Shown here piece by piece: positions 13,446 through 26,574 of a stretch of 64,000 nucleotides of DNA. Below the pieces are notes generated by a model. It saw only the letters and a list, made by a program, of their open reading frames with translations, was not told where the DNA came from and did no database searches. Every line of letters begins with the position of its first letter. Position 1 is the first letter of the stretch. A program made the translations under genes and the position numbers. Source of the stretch: Apostichopus japonicus (taxonomy: Eukaryota; Echinodermata; Holothuroidea; Aspidochirotida; Stichopodidae); NCBI RefSeq assembly GCF_037975245.1, contig NC_092570.1, forward strand, positions 8,181,001-8,245,000, read 5' to 3'.

Positions 13446-16400
13446 ATTGGTAAAATATTGGAAGACTGCACCCTGTAGTGACATTCATGAGTGAATCTAC
13501 AGGAAACAAAAGAATATATTGTCAGTTTTATTTTATTTTTATGAAATGCACTGGCAAAATTTAGTTCATCACTAATGTCCCTCCCAGATGATGACCTAAT
13601 AATCATTTCAATGATATTGAAAAGAATCCAAGTGATTTGTTTTTAATTTTATTTAGTTTCCATGGAAATGTTCATGTCAGACAAAAGTGTTAAAATACAG
13701 TTACAAATTTGTTGTCATCGTATCAAAGAGAGGATGAGTTGTCAACCGATTTTAATTATAAAACAGTGGAGGAAATTTGTTGCATGCGTAGGAAGCTTGT
13801 TAGCGTGCATCTCTTGCCCTATTGATGTATTGGTGTTAAAAGTGAATTAGGTAACACTGAAGATACTTATTATCAATTTGGCCCTTTTATTTTAATCTCG
13901 AACGTGGAAGCTTCCTTCTGTCCTACTTCCTCCGAAAATGAAGTTAATGAGCTTTTCCCCGGGGCGAAAGTTGGCATCAGTTTGCTGGAAAATACTTGTG
14001 GGTCTACTACGTAATTCGACTGCATCAGGACTTTGGCCCAATGGTCGTATTCACCGCAATGCTGCATCGATCCTCTCCCGCTGCTCAATTTATGAGGACG
14101 GGCTTATTAAATTTTCGGAAATGCCATCGGGGGAGAAGAGATTATGAATTTCTGCCAATTCTCGGCAGTGTTTTGTAAAGTGTGTTGTCCTTCTCTTTGT
14201 TTTTTAACACATGTAGCCTTCGAGGTAAAGGACTCGAGTCAATAGCTCAGCGTGACCTTCTCGGATTTGTGTAAATGAGCTTGTCAGGTGGAGTAGGGAC
14301 TCTCGGAAGACTTAATAGGGCCGGGAATTGTGATCCGTTTATCGAGGATTCAGGGGAATCGAGTGAAACATTCTCTGGAAGATCTATTTAATCTCTCCAG
14401 AGAAGAGGTTTATAGAGGGTGGTTGAAGGAAGCTTAAGTTTTTATGAACTGGTCTGCTGTGGCCAATAGTAGAAGATTATAACCAGAAGTCACCTTTGGT
14501 ACCGTACATCAGCTCATAAACTAATTTAAAAGTGTCCGGTTAAAATGTGAATGAATCCATGAACCTCTCTATTAATAAGAGGATTAGAGATACCAATTCT
14601 TAGTTAATAATATCTATGAATCATCATGTCTTCTCCTTCATGAAGAATTTAGGCAGGTCTAAGGGTGGGGTTGAGGGCTCCATTCCATACTGTCCTTCCC
14701 TTATCCTTTGTCAACCACACAAACAAAAGGAAACAGTTGTTATTTGCAAAACCTTGCTTGTAGACCTACATAGACATAATCAAAAGTTTTTTGCCTCAGA
14801 TTGCACCATTTTTCTATAATTTACTTTGGGTTGGGGGGAGGGAGGTGGGAGTACCCCAGGGTCAACATTCCTCCATGTAAAATGCCTTGATCTGCCCATG
14901 TAAAGTTGTAGCTTTAAACAATAAATAATATATCATGTGGATGCAGTCCTTTTTCTAAACTGTACATTCTGAACTTTCAACAGTTTTTCTTCACGTAATG
15001 TTTCTCTGAGGTCACCTCTCTGGGAAAGCAGGAGGGGGGGGGGTTGATTATCATTGGTATGGTAGGTATATGAACATCCTTGTGAGAAATTTGAAATGTA
15101 GGAATACTGTGTGAAATGTGTTTTGAAGTTAAAACTTTTGCCATAGAGAAGAAAATGAAGAGGAGTAAAAACAGGAAGAAAAATTCATTGCACATGTAGA
15201 CAGCTTTGGTTCAATGGGAATCTTTTGAATATCAAACTTTTTAAGAAGAAATTTATAAATCAGACCAAGTTTATTGTGAAAGTTTGTTCATTAAACAATT
15301 GCGTACATGTTAGAGGAATGGATTTTTAGAGTTCTGAGTTGCTCGCCAGCCTAATCGGCACAAAATAAACATTTCTGTCTAATGATAGAATTTAGAAAAA
15401 ACCAATAAGGAGTCTACAGACATTCTGCCAAATTGTCTTTCACAAAAGTAGGGAGTTGTATAATTTTTTTTAAAGAAATGGGGAGAAAATAGGCACAAGA
15501 TTAGGGCTAAAAACAAGATGGCAATATTAAGAGTAACACAGACACATTTTGGTCGGCTGGGATTTCCACATCAGCTCTGCAATAGTATAGACTACGTAAA
15601 AGTCAGGGTTTGGTCAAGGACGTAGAACATTATTTTTTTTATTCATTTTGTACAATTATTACTTGAAAATGCAACAGTATTTTTCTCCACATTCCTAATT
15701 CAGGTCAAAAACATTTCTAAATGCAATTTACAAAAAATTTAGAAATCAAATTCTACCATAAGATCAGACTCTCACTAAAAACCTGGAAAGTTGACAGGTC
15801 TGAGTTCACTGCTCTTGTTATCACAGCATCTGAGAACTCTCACCATCAATGTCGGAATTTGATAATAAAGCTGTATTGCAGCCTTACTGCTGAGATTCAA
15901 CTTTCAGTTTTAGTCAGGCCTCTATGCAATGCATTTTCTGTAACTCTAGTTTCAAAAATGAAGAAATCTCTCCCCCCCCCCTTAATAAAAAAGGCAGAGG
16001 TTATGGGAGAGATACTGCAAAAGTGAAAAATCAAATTGCCATGGCACCCAGGATATATATAACTGCGTAGAAATGAGATTATATCACTTGATACTCATCA
16101 GGCGCTGGATGGCTGTTAATACCCTAAAGAAATTTTCTTTTCTTTCTTTTTTTTGACTACATTGCTTCTTTTTATTTTCCTTTTTTTGTCTTTTTTTTTA
16201 GGGGGGGGGGGTAAAATTATCTTGAGGCACATGACTTTGTTGGTTTGTACCCTACTTCTAAGGAAAATGCCTGAGAATTGAATCAGGCACTCGAATACAG
16301 AGAAGTCAGTTGCTATAGATATGCCATTGCAAGAAATATACCCTCACACTTATTAGGAGTCATGCTTGACTAACATATTATGTAAATGTGAAAACATAGC

Positions 16401-17270
16401 CTAAGGTTATAAACTTAAAATGTGTGTCAATTTTTGATGTTTCTTCTCACTGCTACAACTACTGTATAGTATTATTTCCATCATTTTATCAACCAATGCC
16501 CTGCGAAGTTCTGTCCTAGTTAAACCTTAATGGATGTTGTGTTTAGTGTTTGAAAGACCTGAGAATGCCAGCGTGACTTCCATTTTTACTGGTTTTCGGG
16601 CAAAACGACAGGTTGTTCGTGCTCCTTTTTACCCTGTCTGTTTATAAGATCGCTCTTGGAGGGTGATTGTCAGATAGGTAACCTCATCTGAGCTATTGTT
16701 AAACAAGATGCATTCTGACATAATCAGATCCAATATGGGAACCATACATGTGGTCGGTGCAGACCAGTGAATGGAATTCTACATAAATTTATAGGAAATC
16801 GTTCTCGATGAACAAAGGTGTCCGACATTAATCAGATTGATTCTTAAAATATGAGACTTATTGTGTCAAATATTGATTTGAACATTTATTGTCCTGGTTT
16901 CATTCCAAAATGTTGCCCAGCTGTGTTTGTGCCTTTTTTTGTTTTAAATCCATTTTTTCCCCCCCTCATTTTTTTTCCATTTCGCTTCTGCTATGGGTCT
17001 ACGAACGTGGGTGCTATTTAAGTAAACGTGGACATTGGGAGCTCGGAGTAACTTAACATATCTTGCCCACATTTTCTCTAACTGTTCGCTGATTAAATCT
17101 GCTATGGTTTGAAAAGTTTGAACAAACTCGTCTAATGATTAAATACATTCATTGTTGATACCTGCTCTGTATATTAAGAAAAATAACTTTACTTTGAAAA
17201 CACTTACTGTGTAATGTTAGATTTCCTTGGTAACACTGGCCAGAAGATTGTCATTATAAGGTTTCCACCC
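13446..17270. other. Non-coding DNA with a balanced-composition core
   Basis: The part at 13880-14420 is GC-balanced and free of repeats but has no convincing coding frame. The remainder has G/C homopolymers (15036-15045, 15973-15981, 16201-16210) and poly-T. No exon found. Confidence 0.5.
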
Positions 17271-17274
17271 TTAA

Positions 17275-18897
17275 AGACCAAATATGGAGGCAATTTTTTT
17301 TGTTGAGATTTTCCATTAATTTAGGAGTTTACATACACATAATCAACATGTGTAAAAAATAATCTTCGAAAACCTACTATAACCCATCAAAAACGACCAC
17401 GAAAATGGACATTTTGGGTAGTCACGTGACATGAACCTCTGGAATGTCTGAAAACAGAGATTGACCCAAAGGAGCCTCTGGTCACCGTGTGACGTCAAAG
17501 TTTGTATACCGCGAAAATCAAACGCTGATATAGGCACTGTTTGTACACAGATAGCGAACAACTGTACTGTTTTTGCCTTCCAATTTCGAGCGTTTGAAAA
17601 GCTGTTAGCTTAAAACAAGAACACATGAAGGTTAATAACAAGTTTTAAGACAATTATAAGCAGAAATTTTAGTGAAATTGCTTATTTTATTAGCAAAATT
17701 TCCACTCAAATGGAGGCATCTTTTACATAGCGTAGCGTCAATACGTCCGTACGGTACAATATACTTACATAGTACTTACTCGTTTTAATATCCAAAAGTA
17801 TACAAACACAGAAAAAGTATCCTGTCAATAAACAAATTTAGCAGTGAATATCCTAATCCACGTTTCTTGTTCAATCCTGGGCAAAAAACTACTGTGAGTC
17901 TGTGTAATTCCATAGAGTTAGGTCTAGTTGAAACAGGCCTTGACCAGTACTAACATCCCACAATCACAAGACAGTCACTAACGAAATAAAATGTCCGATC
18001 GCTACATACTACCGTTTTTATTCAACTCCTTGGACCATGCAGATGTCGGAATAAACAGAACGGACAATATTACACATGTATCACGAACTCACGATACTGG
18101 AATACAACAAATGAAATAGATAAATCCTAACATGGCTATTTACACATGCTGTGAGCCAATGCCGGCGAGAGTTGTAACTAACTACCGTGCATGTACTAAC
18201 AATGCTATACCCTTGGCACGGTGTATATATATACGGTCATCTCTCACAGTAAATATATTACTGTCAATTGCGTGATATAATGTTACATGTAAGGACGTCC
18301 AGGGCGTGTTTACGGTCAATTTCACGTTAGCTATGTCCGACCATGGTCCGACACAGCTATCGAGAGTATATAATTTTCACAGAATGAGACATTTGCATAC
18401 ACAGAAGCAGGGTCATGCATGTGGACTCATGGGCATGAGATACTCCGGGTGCTGAAAAATCTTTCCGCGTGGATCTCTAAAAAATGATCCAAAGTCTGCG
18501 GCGTTTTACGTCGGTTCTTTTACTCGGAAATCTAAAAAGCTGATGCTTTTGTTGGATGAGGTATAACTGCAACCTCCAACAACACAGAATTGTGACATTT
18601 TGAGGAAAAAGGAGTAATATCGTTGATGTTTTTGGCAGCTCAAGTATACGACTTTACACACTAAAAGTATAGTTGTGAGTGAGGTATACAAACGTTGACG
18701 TCACATGGTCACCTGATGTCTTAGGAATGTTTCAGGAATGTCTGAAATAGAAGCTGACTTTTCGTCCCATTTTTCACTTATTTAACGTCCGAAATTGGTA
18801 AAGTTAATTACAGCAATGTAATTGGAGTCAGTTAAGGATTACATACATGAAAAATGGTGGGATTTTATGTTCATCGAAAAGTCTCCATAGTTGGTCT
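17275..18897. mobile_element. TTAA-flanked DNA transposon remnant, Kolobok-like
   Basis: TTAA flanks both ends (17271-17274 and 18898-18901). The ends are inverted repeats: AGACCAAATATGGAG on the left and CTCCATAGTTGGTCT on the right. Imperfect inversion extends far inward, for example a 31-base match between 17480-17510 and the complement of 18683-18713. Inside, on the minus strand, is a broken THAP-type zinc finger. TTAA target sites together with a THAP-domain protein are known for the Kolobok superfamily; piggyBac also uses TTAA but has no THAP finger. No intact transposase remains. The ends are seen directly; the superfamily is inferred. Confidence 0.7.
18480..18598 (-). pseudogene. THAP zinc-finger remnant, frameshifted
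   Basis: Starting at an ATG (18598) the frame reads MSQFCVVGGCSYTSS then NKSISFLDFRVKEPT and stops. It has the Cys-x4-Cys pair and the S-F-x-x-F stretch expected at the start of a THAP domain. After a frame change, 18503-18482 reads RRRLWII, matching the conserved arginine-tryptophan segment. The distal Cys-x2-His is not clear. It is a decayed fragment inside the TTAA-flanked element. Confidence 0.5.
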
Positions 18898-19106
18898 TTA
18901 AATGTGGTATAAATCAAAATGTTACAATATAGAGTAACTAGCTTCTTGATATTGACTGTTAATTTTACTAATAAAACTGTTAAAAAGCAACTTAAGATTC
19001 TTTACCTTAAAATTATTGTTAAAAACTAATAAATGTAATGAAACTAATTGGCATGCATGGTCAAGCTAGTGATTTGGATAGGTAAGGATTTTAATATATC
19101 TATGGG

Positions 19107-19483
19107 CAGTGGCGGAGCTAGGGGTATTGGTCAGGGGGGACAAGAATGGTCTGTAGGGGCGCTTTCGACACTATCTAAACAGGTTGGCGCGGAGCGTACA
19201 GAATTTTTTTGAGTAAAGATACTTCCTAGATCGCAGGAAATGACCCTTTCCGGGCCTTGCTAATTTGCAGATAAACGAAGAATAAATAGGTGTCATCGTC
19301 ATTTTGTCAGAAAATTACACCAACAGAATGTGACAAATTTCAATAGGTAGATGAGAGCACAATAAAAAAGTCATAATCGCGAATAAGTAAAAAGTAGTAA
19401 AAAGCTGAAAAGGGCGCCAGCAGTCCATTTGAGTCCGTCAGGGGGGGCATCCCCCCCCTGACTGTATGGACGCTCCGCCACTG
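19107..19483. mobile_element. Non-autonomous hAT-type MITE (377 bp)
   Basis: Perfect 8-base target-site duplication tctatggg at 19099-19106 and 19484-19491. Terminal inverted repeats start CAGTGGCGGAGC at both ends and continue imperfectly into TCAGGGGGG. An 8-bp duplication with CA...TG ends is characteristic of hAT elements. It has no coding capacity. Internal sequence (ttggcgcggagcgtac, agatcgcaggaaatga) is shared with the element at 31309. Confidence 0.88.
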
Positions 19484-19491
19484 TCTATGGG

Positions 19492-22400
19492 CATTAACAC
19501 AAACAGCTCACGAAAAAACTCACGAAAAAAGATGCTACTCTCAATACAAGGTCTTACGTAGATAGAAATCTAATATGTTTTAGATTATCCCCAAATACAC
19601 TAAGTGTTTTTAGATGAGTATCTAACATTTTTTGTGACAATTGGCATTTATTTTTAATAATGTTTTAAATAGCGCAACATTTTAACCATCCATCATTAAT
19701 TGCTGCTTGAGTTCGTTTGCTGACAAATAAGAAGTGAGTCTTATTAAACCTTGGATATAAGTGTCAGGCCTTCTATTAAATTTTAAATCATATTCCTCAT
19801 TATTAGCAAAAGTTTCTCTTAGACAATATCGTTAAGAGCTTTTCTTCCTTAGTTTTGATTTCACTTTAATTACCTGGCAACTAATGATTCGTTTCTGTTA
19901 ATTTATGGATGTATCATCTGAATCACAGTTGGAGGGAAAGCAAAGCCGCAATTTCATGTAGTCACACTCTGTTGTCACGGTGACAGCTTTTGTGATTGAG
20001 CGTATGAAACCATGCAGAACGAATTTGCATGACATAGCATGTCCAGTAGGCAATGGAACGAAACTGCTAGCTGATAGATGGTGATGCCATGGAAGGCAAC
20101 TATACTTCTATGGTTTACTCTTAAATATATATGTGTTATATGTTGAAGCCTATGCATAATTTGAAGCACTCAAAGTTTACAGTAAAGGGAACCTAAGCTG
20201 TACTTACAAATACAGCTCTCCCATTTATCTCCACTCTGGTTTGTATATGACCTTCTACCTACTGGACTATACAAGGTATAAAACATTTTTATTCCCTTCC
20301 CTTTATTACTTATATTGTCATTGACTATAGCAGTAAAATCAGAATCAGATATATTCCTTTGAGAATGAAATTGATTGCAAGAGCTTCCAAAGAATATATG
20401 CTATGGCCATACCGCCCATATATTATCCGTTTTGAATGTGTGAAGATTTAATAAAGAGTTGAAGTTAACTTGCATTTCTTTGTTCTGTATACTAGCTGCA
20501 GCTATAAATAGACACAACAGGTTTTAGTGAAAAGGCAGTGTTTTAATCTTTCATAGAGACAATAAGGTTTTGTAAACTACTACTACTTGCAAAGGTGAGA
20601 GGATTATTATAGTTGATCAATGACAAGTTTGTTTTCTTCTCATCTTCATCTGATGAATATTAATGAACGTTAAAAAAGTCTTTATAAAGTATTTTGCTGG
20701 AACTGAAGAATCACATCAGTGCTACATATATAGTATTAAACATATTTTCTTAACAAATTCAAATCTTTAAAGTATTCAAATATTCAAATCTCAAATATCA
20801 AATATTCAAATCTTTTATGAATATTCATGAGCTTCAGTCACATCTGCCAAGTCAACATACTGTCTGCTGTGTCAACATGTTGATTGGATGGTATGTATGC
20901 TACACAAGTATGTGTGCAGCGTATACTGTATATAACCTAATGTTAAAAACCTAAATGGCAAAGATACAACAACGATGAAATCTAGGAGAGATCAGTTTAT
21001 AGCTGTGCTTAGGATCCTGGAAGGCTAGGCAGGAATTTGGCAAAACTCCATTTCTGCAGCCGCTATACATCTGCAGTGTATGAGAGACTGATCATGTTGC
21101 AAAGAGAAGTGGATGCTTGAAGAGGCGGTAATGTGCTCCTCATGTGTCAAGTACATCTCACTGCAGCCATTAAGGAGGCTTCCGCTGGAATCGACGAGAT
21201 ATGCCAAAGGACGATAGACGTAAACTAAACGTCGTGAAAAAAACCCTGTAAAACTGCATAATTTAGGACAAATATATAGTTCTTTCTGGCCATCTACATA
21301 CATATGGAATATTAGTAGCACGCTGTATTAAATTGCACTGTTTAAGATTTGGCATTTCTTGCGAGGATGAAGTCAGTACTTAAGATAACTGTAGAGTGCG
21401 CTATATGTCCGTAGTTAGAAACTATTACAGATAGTTTAATTATACTCTATTAAATGTGTGATTCCTTGCTTTAACAGTTTGATTAGATGACTAAGATAAT
21501 ATCCTAGATGTGAGATATATATATAAACAAGATGATACAGAGACTTTTAATAGTTTGAAGCTCAATAGTTTTCGATTGTGTCTGCGCAGCCTAACTTGTT
21601 TGAAGATGGCAATTAGTACAAAAATGTGGACTGTTGCAAGGCAGCATGTCACATGAGCAAATGTGGCCGGTATTTCTGTGAGGACTTAAAAACTTGGCAA
21701 TGAAATTGTAATTTTTTTTTTTCTTTCCGTTCAACACTCGCAACACTGGCTTACCCTCTCTTTGTCGTTAAGGAGAGAGCATTGCAAATATTTGCTCTGA
21801 AAGAAATTGAATTACAAACTCCCAAGTGAAAGAAAAAAAAATACATGTTACGAGAATTTTCGTCTTCTGCGGCAAACCATTGGTCGGAGCCTGACAGGTC
21901 ATCTTTCTAACAAATTAGATAAAAATAAAGGTTCGTTTAGTTCATTGTCTATGGCTGGCACTCCAAGTCTACTACACGGGCAGGTGTGTTTATCGTTCAG
22001 GGGCACCGGGAGGGGCACCGAGAGGTTGTGCACAGATGCAAAACATACGGATATAGGAAATACATTAGCAAGTTCAAGATTCTGATTTGTCTAGAAATAA
22101 CCTTTAGATTTTGGCGGACCAGTCTCGCAACGTAATTTTGCCCAAATAGATTTTTATAGGCCTTGTATATAGCAATATCAACTGCAGGTAATGTATAGCC
22201 TAGAATCAATATCAGCTTTTTGCAACCTGGAATGGAATGTTTTACTCGTAGACCAAAGGTTCTTTTGAGAAATATTTCCCAACATTTAGTTCAACTCACT
22301 AGCAATCGCAAGGTGTAAGGCAATTGCTAGCATAGCATATTGTAAATTGATTGGTGGAGAATACTATTAGGTTGTTCGTCCTCTTCCAGGATAGAGGCTC

Positions 22401-25400
22401 TAGGTAGGGAGATAACATGTTGGTGGACCCCCCCACCATCCCCACCCCTCCCTGGCATTGTGTCCCATATATTATCTCAATGCCATATATTTTAAATGAT
22501 AAAACTACAGATCTCATGTATATATCAACAGCTACAAAAAGAATGTATTTTGCTTTGGTACCAAACTGTACTTATTTCAAACTGATGACACTTTTGAATC
22601 CAGACTGGGGTGAAGGGTCAGTTAATCCCCTACAATACATATTTGCATAATGTTTATCGGGTGTACTTGAAGCTTTTATACAGTTGTGCACTTCCATGAT
22701 ACTGGCGGTACTATACAATTGTACTCAGTGTTAGCGCTAGGATGTTAAAAAATAGGAGATTTCTCCCTGATCAATTTATTTATTTTTTCAAATTTTGGGG
22801 GTTACTTTCAAAAAACAATTCTTTTTTGAGGGGGAAGGGGGTGGGATTTAATGATGTTACCAGTTAGATGTATGTACATACCAAGATTTAGCGCACATAT
22901 ACAGTAGCACAGTACATACAGTGCAGTATGCATGGTCAACCATTGTGACCAATACACACTGTGCAGTGCTGCTCTAATGAAGCCAGTGTTTATTTTTTGG
23001 AAATATTTGATCCATCACATTACTCCTTACAAAAAACAACAAAACTTTGTTATATCCGGCTTGTTTTAACCAAGTTTTGTAACTATGTACAGTAATGGTG
23101 CAAGTTGCGGGAAGTACCAGGAATTGTTGCGAAACCTCCTCCCCCCCCCTGCCCAAGAGAAAATATTTTTGCGGGACTCTCTATTTAAATTGCGGGAGTC
23201 CCGCAATTGCGCATCTTCTAATGCCAACATTGCTCCAAGTCATAACGGTTTATTCCGTTCCCATTAAAGTTGTGAGAGATTACTGTAGGTTTTAGTTAAG
23301 TTTACAGTATTTCAAAGAAAATTGCCAATTTCGTACATTTGTGCTCTACAACGAACAGATCTTTTTTATAAAATTGCAATATAAAATAAAGATGATAACT
23401 TGATAGTTTCTTTGGGAATATCCAGATGCTCTCCAAATTACGTTAAGGATTTATTATATTGATCAGATCATCTGTGCTGTACTCATGTGTGCATGGCCAT
23501 ATCACACGTTACAACATTCAAAACCATTAAAACACACAGTCTCAGTATTAGCAAGCTAGCTTGCTTGCTTTGTTTCTCAGCTGCACATTATGCATACATC
23601 AATGTAGAAAGAAGAACTCATTAATTACTACATTCTAAGTCAATGATTTAAATGAGATCTATTTTTTTTTATTTTTTTTTTTTGGTGCCTGAGGTATCAT
23701 TTAAAATTAGGCTAGGCTATAAAAAATACAAGCTGTAAATCAGAAATGCTGCATGTCACTTAATAGGTTACAGAAATTTGTGAGTAGAGCGCTGTCAGTA
23801 ATAAGTAAATGGTATACTGTGGATGTATTGTGTTGTATTGTATGTCTCCAGAACCTTAATTGTACAGTTATCACTCATTACCCCCAGGGCTGATGGAGTG
23901 AAGTTAGTGGAGTGGGGGGGGGGGGGGAGGTGAGAGAATGTGTTAAGTGAATACAACCTATAAAGTCTCAAGTCTTAATTTTCCAGTAAAATTGTTTCCC
24001 CTTTAGTGATAAAATCAGCCTTCAATCAGTGCTGTTATTGAATTTGGACTTGCAGTTGTCCAGCTATATGTATGTATACATCGTGGTATTTAGCCTCAAT
24101 CTGATTTCACGAATTCCAACCATGACCCCACACAGGCCTGTAAAGCAATCCATGATGTTAAAGGAATCCCTCCCTCCCCCTCTCCCTCTCCCTCCCTCTC
24201 CCCTTTCTTGTCACTATATATATTTTTTGTCATGGATGTACTTTACAACATGTCTTCTCTTCTCGGAAAATGTGAAACATTGGTTTGTAAATTATTACGT
24301 AAGCATGTAGTAGTCTTGGTCTAAATGTGATCTCCTTATAGGAAGAGGACTGCTTTAGCTGGGAGATGATAGAATTAACTGATGTGTCAACAGTGTGCGT
24401 AACAACATGGACTAATGTTGGAAAGGGAGGGAGGCCAATTATGACATGAGTGGCAAACAGGTGGGAGAGCAGGTCATTGCGAAAGGCATTGTCTTAGAAT
24501 ACTGAGAATCAGGAATATATGTTTCTTACCCAGCTACCCTCCCCAACCCCCACTAAACCACGAACATACATGCGCCTTCAGTCAACGATCTTTAATGTGT
24601 ACTGTACACTAACTTTTAATACTATGACCGTCATAAGAACTCTCATTTTCCTAAAAAAAAAAATTCCACCCCAAAGTTTGAAAGACCAGCTATAAAACTA
24701 TATGCAGCAGTCAGGATCATCACAGGGAACTATTTACAGAAGTTTCTCACACCCTTATAGGGTACAATTAGTCTCTACAGAGAGCTGCTCAAGTAAGTCT
24801 CTCTAGCTAGGTGAAGTACTGAAACGTTGCCCAAAGCGGCTGTTATGCCACCAGCGAATTTAATCCCCATTTGATGCTTGACAGTGATGCCAGAGGAAAA
24901 AAACCTGCAACCACCCGAATGGAAGGCAATTCATCTCCAAGGTCATACCTGTTTAATAATGATTGTCGTAATTTGCCCCGTTCCAACTACAGAATACTTA
25001 TCTTAAAGACATCTCTTTCAAATCGCTCAAGATCATTTATTTTGACTAAAATAAAGTCTCTGAAGTCGAGGTCAAAATAAATGTCAGGAAAGTCTGTTTT
25101 TTTTCTTTTGGCCCCCTGAAGTCATTCAAACTCTCAGAAATGACCAGAAATGACTTCCAAGAATTAAGATTTATCCGGGGGTTAGATCGGTGAATATTTC
25201 TGCCCCCCAGTCTGTAGATTCTTGTTTGATTCACTGATTGGTCGTAAATTTTGCTATAAACTAGAGACGCATACATGACCGAGTGTTTACACGCTGTCAC
25301 CCGTGGAAACTAACATTGGAGGTGGATCGCCGTACCGCTCCCATAAAAGCTGTCAAGGCTTTTCACCTTTTAATCAGGAGATGGGATTTGAACAGCTTTT

Positions 25401-25470
25401 AAGGAGAATTTTCACCAACAGTATGAAGTCATAAATTTGGAAAAGTCAAAGGGGGTCAGCTTAAGAGATA
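19492..25470. other. Non-coding DNA, no gene supported
   Basis: Unique AT-rich DNA with long G or C tracts (22430-22436, 23137-23145, 23915-23928) and a CT-rich stretch (24171-24205). Small open frames have no family signature. The segment near 22.7-23.3 kb looks like transposon debris, but its ends could not be fixed. Confidence 0.5.
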
Positions 25471-25925
25471 ATAGCTGAAATCATTTATAGAAGTTAATTC
25501 ATCTTTCCATAAAATGCCATGGAATTTCTTTTTCTTTTAGGAAGTCATTTTTAAACCTGCATGGTTTTAAAGAATAGATCAATTTTTTCCCTCGCACATA
25601 AATTATGGCTATTAAGGATGATATAGCTGAAATCATTTATAGAAATTAATTCATCTTTCCATAAAATGCCATGGAATTTCTTTTTCTTTTAGGAAGTCAT
25701 TTTTATACCTGCATGGTTTTAAAGAATAGTTCAAGTTTCCCTTCACATTTAAAATATAGCTATTAAAGATGATATAGCTGAAATCATTTATAGAAATTGA
25801 TACATCTTTCCATGAAATGCCACATATTTTTTCTTTTTTCTTGTAGGAAGTCACTTTTAAGCCTGCATGGTTTTAAAGAATAGATCAAGTTTCCCTTCAC
25901 ACATAAAATATAGCTATTAAAGTTG
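25471..25925. repeat. Three tandem copies of a ~151-bp unit
   Basis: Copies start with agctgaaatcatttatagaa near 25473, 25625 and 25776. Each contains catctttccataaaatgcca, ctttttcttttaggaagtca and cctgcatggttttaaagaat. High identity indicates a recent tandem amplification. Confidence 0.92.
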
Positions 25926-26507
25926 AAGCTTTTATGAGCAATACTTTAGCAATAATGAAGTGCAAAATGATTCTCATAATTAACTAATCAATTTGAAGAA
26001 CTTGAAGCTGTGTAAAGGTTCTTCTCTCCACTAGTTTTTTTTTTTTATTTCTCAAAAGAAAAAAGGAAGCGTTGTTTTCTGTAGATTTTTTGAAATATTG
26101 TGATGAACAGAGCATATGATCAAAATATTGTCATGTTCATAAGATGGAGAGGAGATAAAGCTAGTTAAGTTTCATTTTAGTTTGTTAAAGTTTGTTAATC
26201 AATTATAATTTCACCATTTTCAACTTTGTGTTAGATTTACTCAGAGAAGTGAGTGCTCTTGAAGGAGACTACAGTAAAAAGCCTTTCTTTTTGCCCAGGA
26301 AGCCATTAATAGGATATATACAGTATTTACTATATGTATGTATGTATTTTAGAGTCTCCTGCAAGCAGGAACTCACGAAGAAGCCATCATTGGCATTTCA
26401 AAGCCGCAAGCTGACTGAAGTCAGTCTTTTAGATCATATTTTAACATCCATGATTATGAATTGTCAATTGTCACCAACTCTGTAACCGGACGCCATACAT
26501 TTATCTT

Positions 26508-26574
26508 GGAGTGACTCGAACTTGGGGACCTTATGATTGAAAGGCACCGGTGTTAACCACTTAGCTAACACTCC
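26508..26574 (-). ncRNA. tRNA-like sequence (SINE head or tRNA pseudogene)
   Basis: The minus strand folds roughly as a tRNA. Acceptor ends GGAGTG and CACTCC pair. There is an A-box-like TTAGCTAAGTGG, an anticodon-arm-like GCCTT...AAGGT with an eight-base loop, and a B-box GTTCGAGTC. The oversized anticodon loop argues against a working tRNA. tRNA-derived SINE heads in invertebrates look like this. No clear SINE body was delimited. Confidence 0.55.

Noticed and set aside
13873-14178. Three overlapping open frames on both strands
   Set aside because: Overlap in several frames in a GC-balanced stretch is expected by chance; no family signature or splice partner.
22725-23230. Possible hAT-like element with CAGTGTTAGC-type inverted ends
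   Set aside because: The end similarity is weak and no matching 8-base duplication was found.
26508-26574. Functional tRNA gene
   Set aside because: The anticodon loop appears too long, and the sequence fits a tRNA-derived SINE head or pseudogene better.
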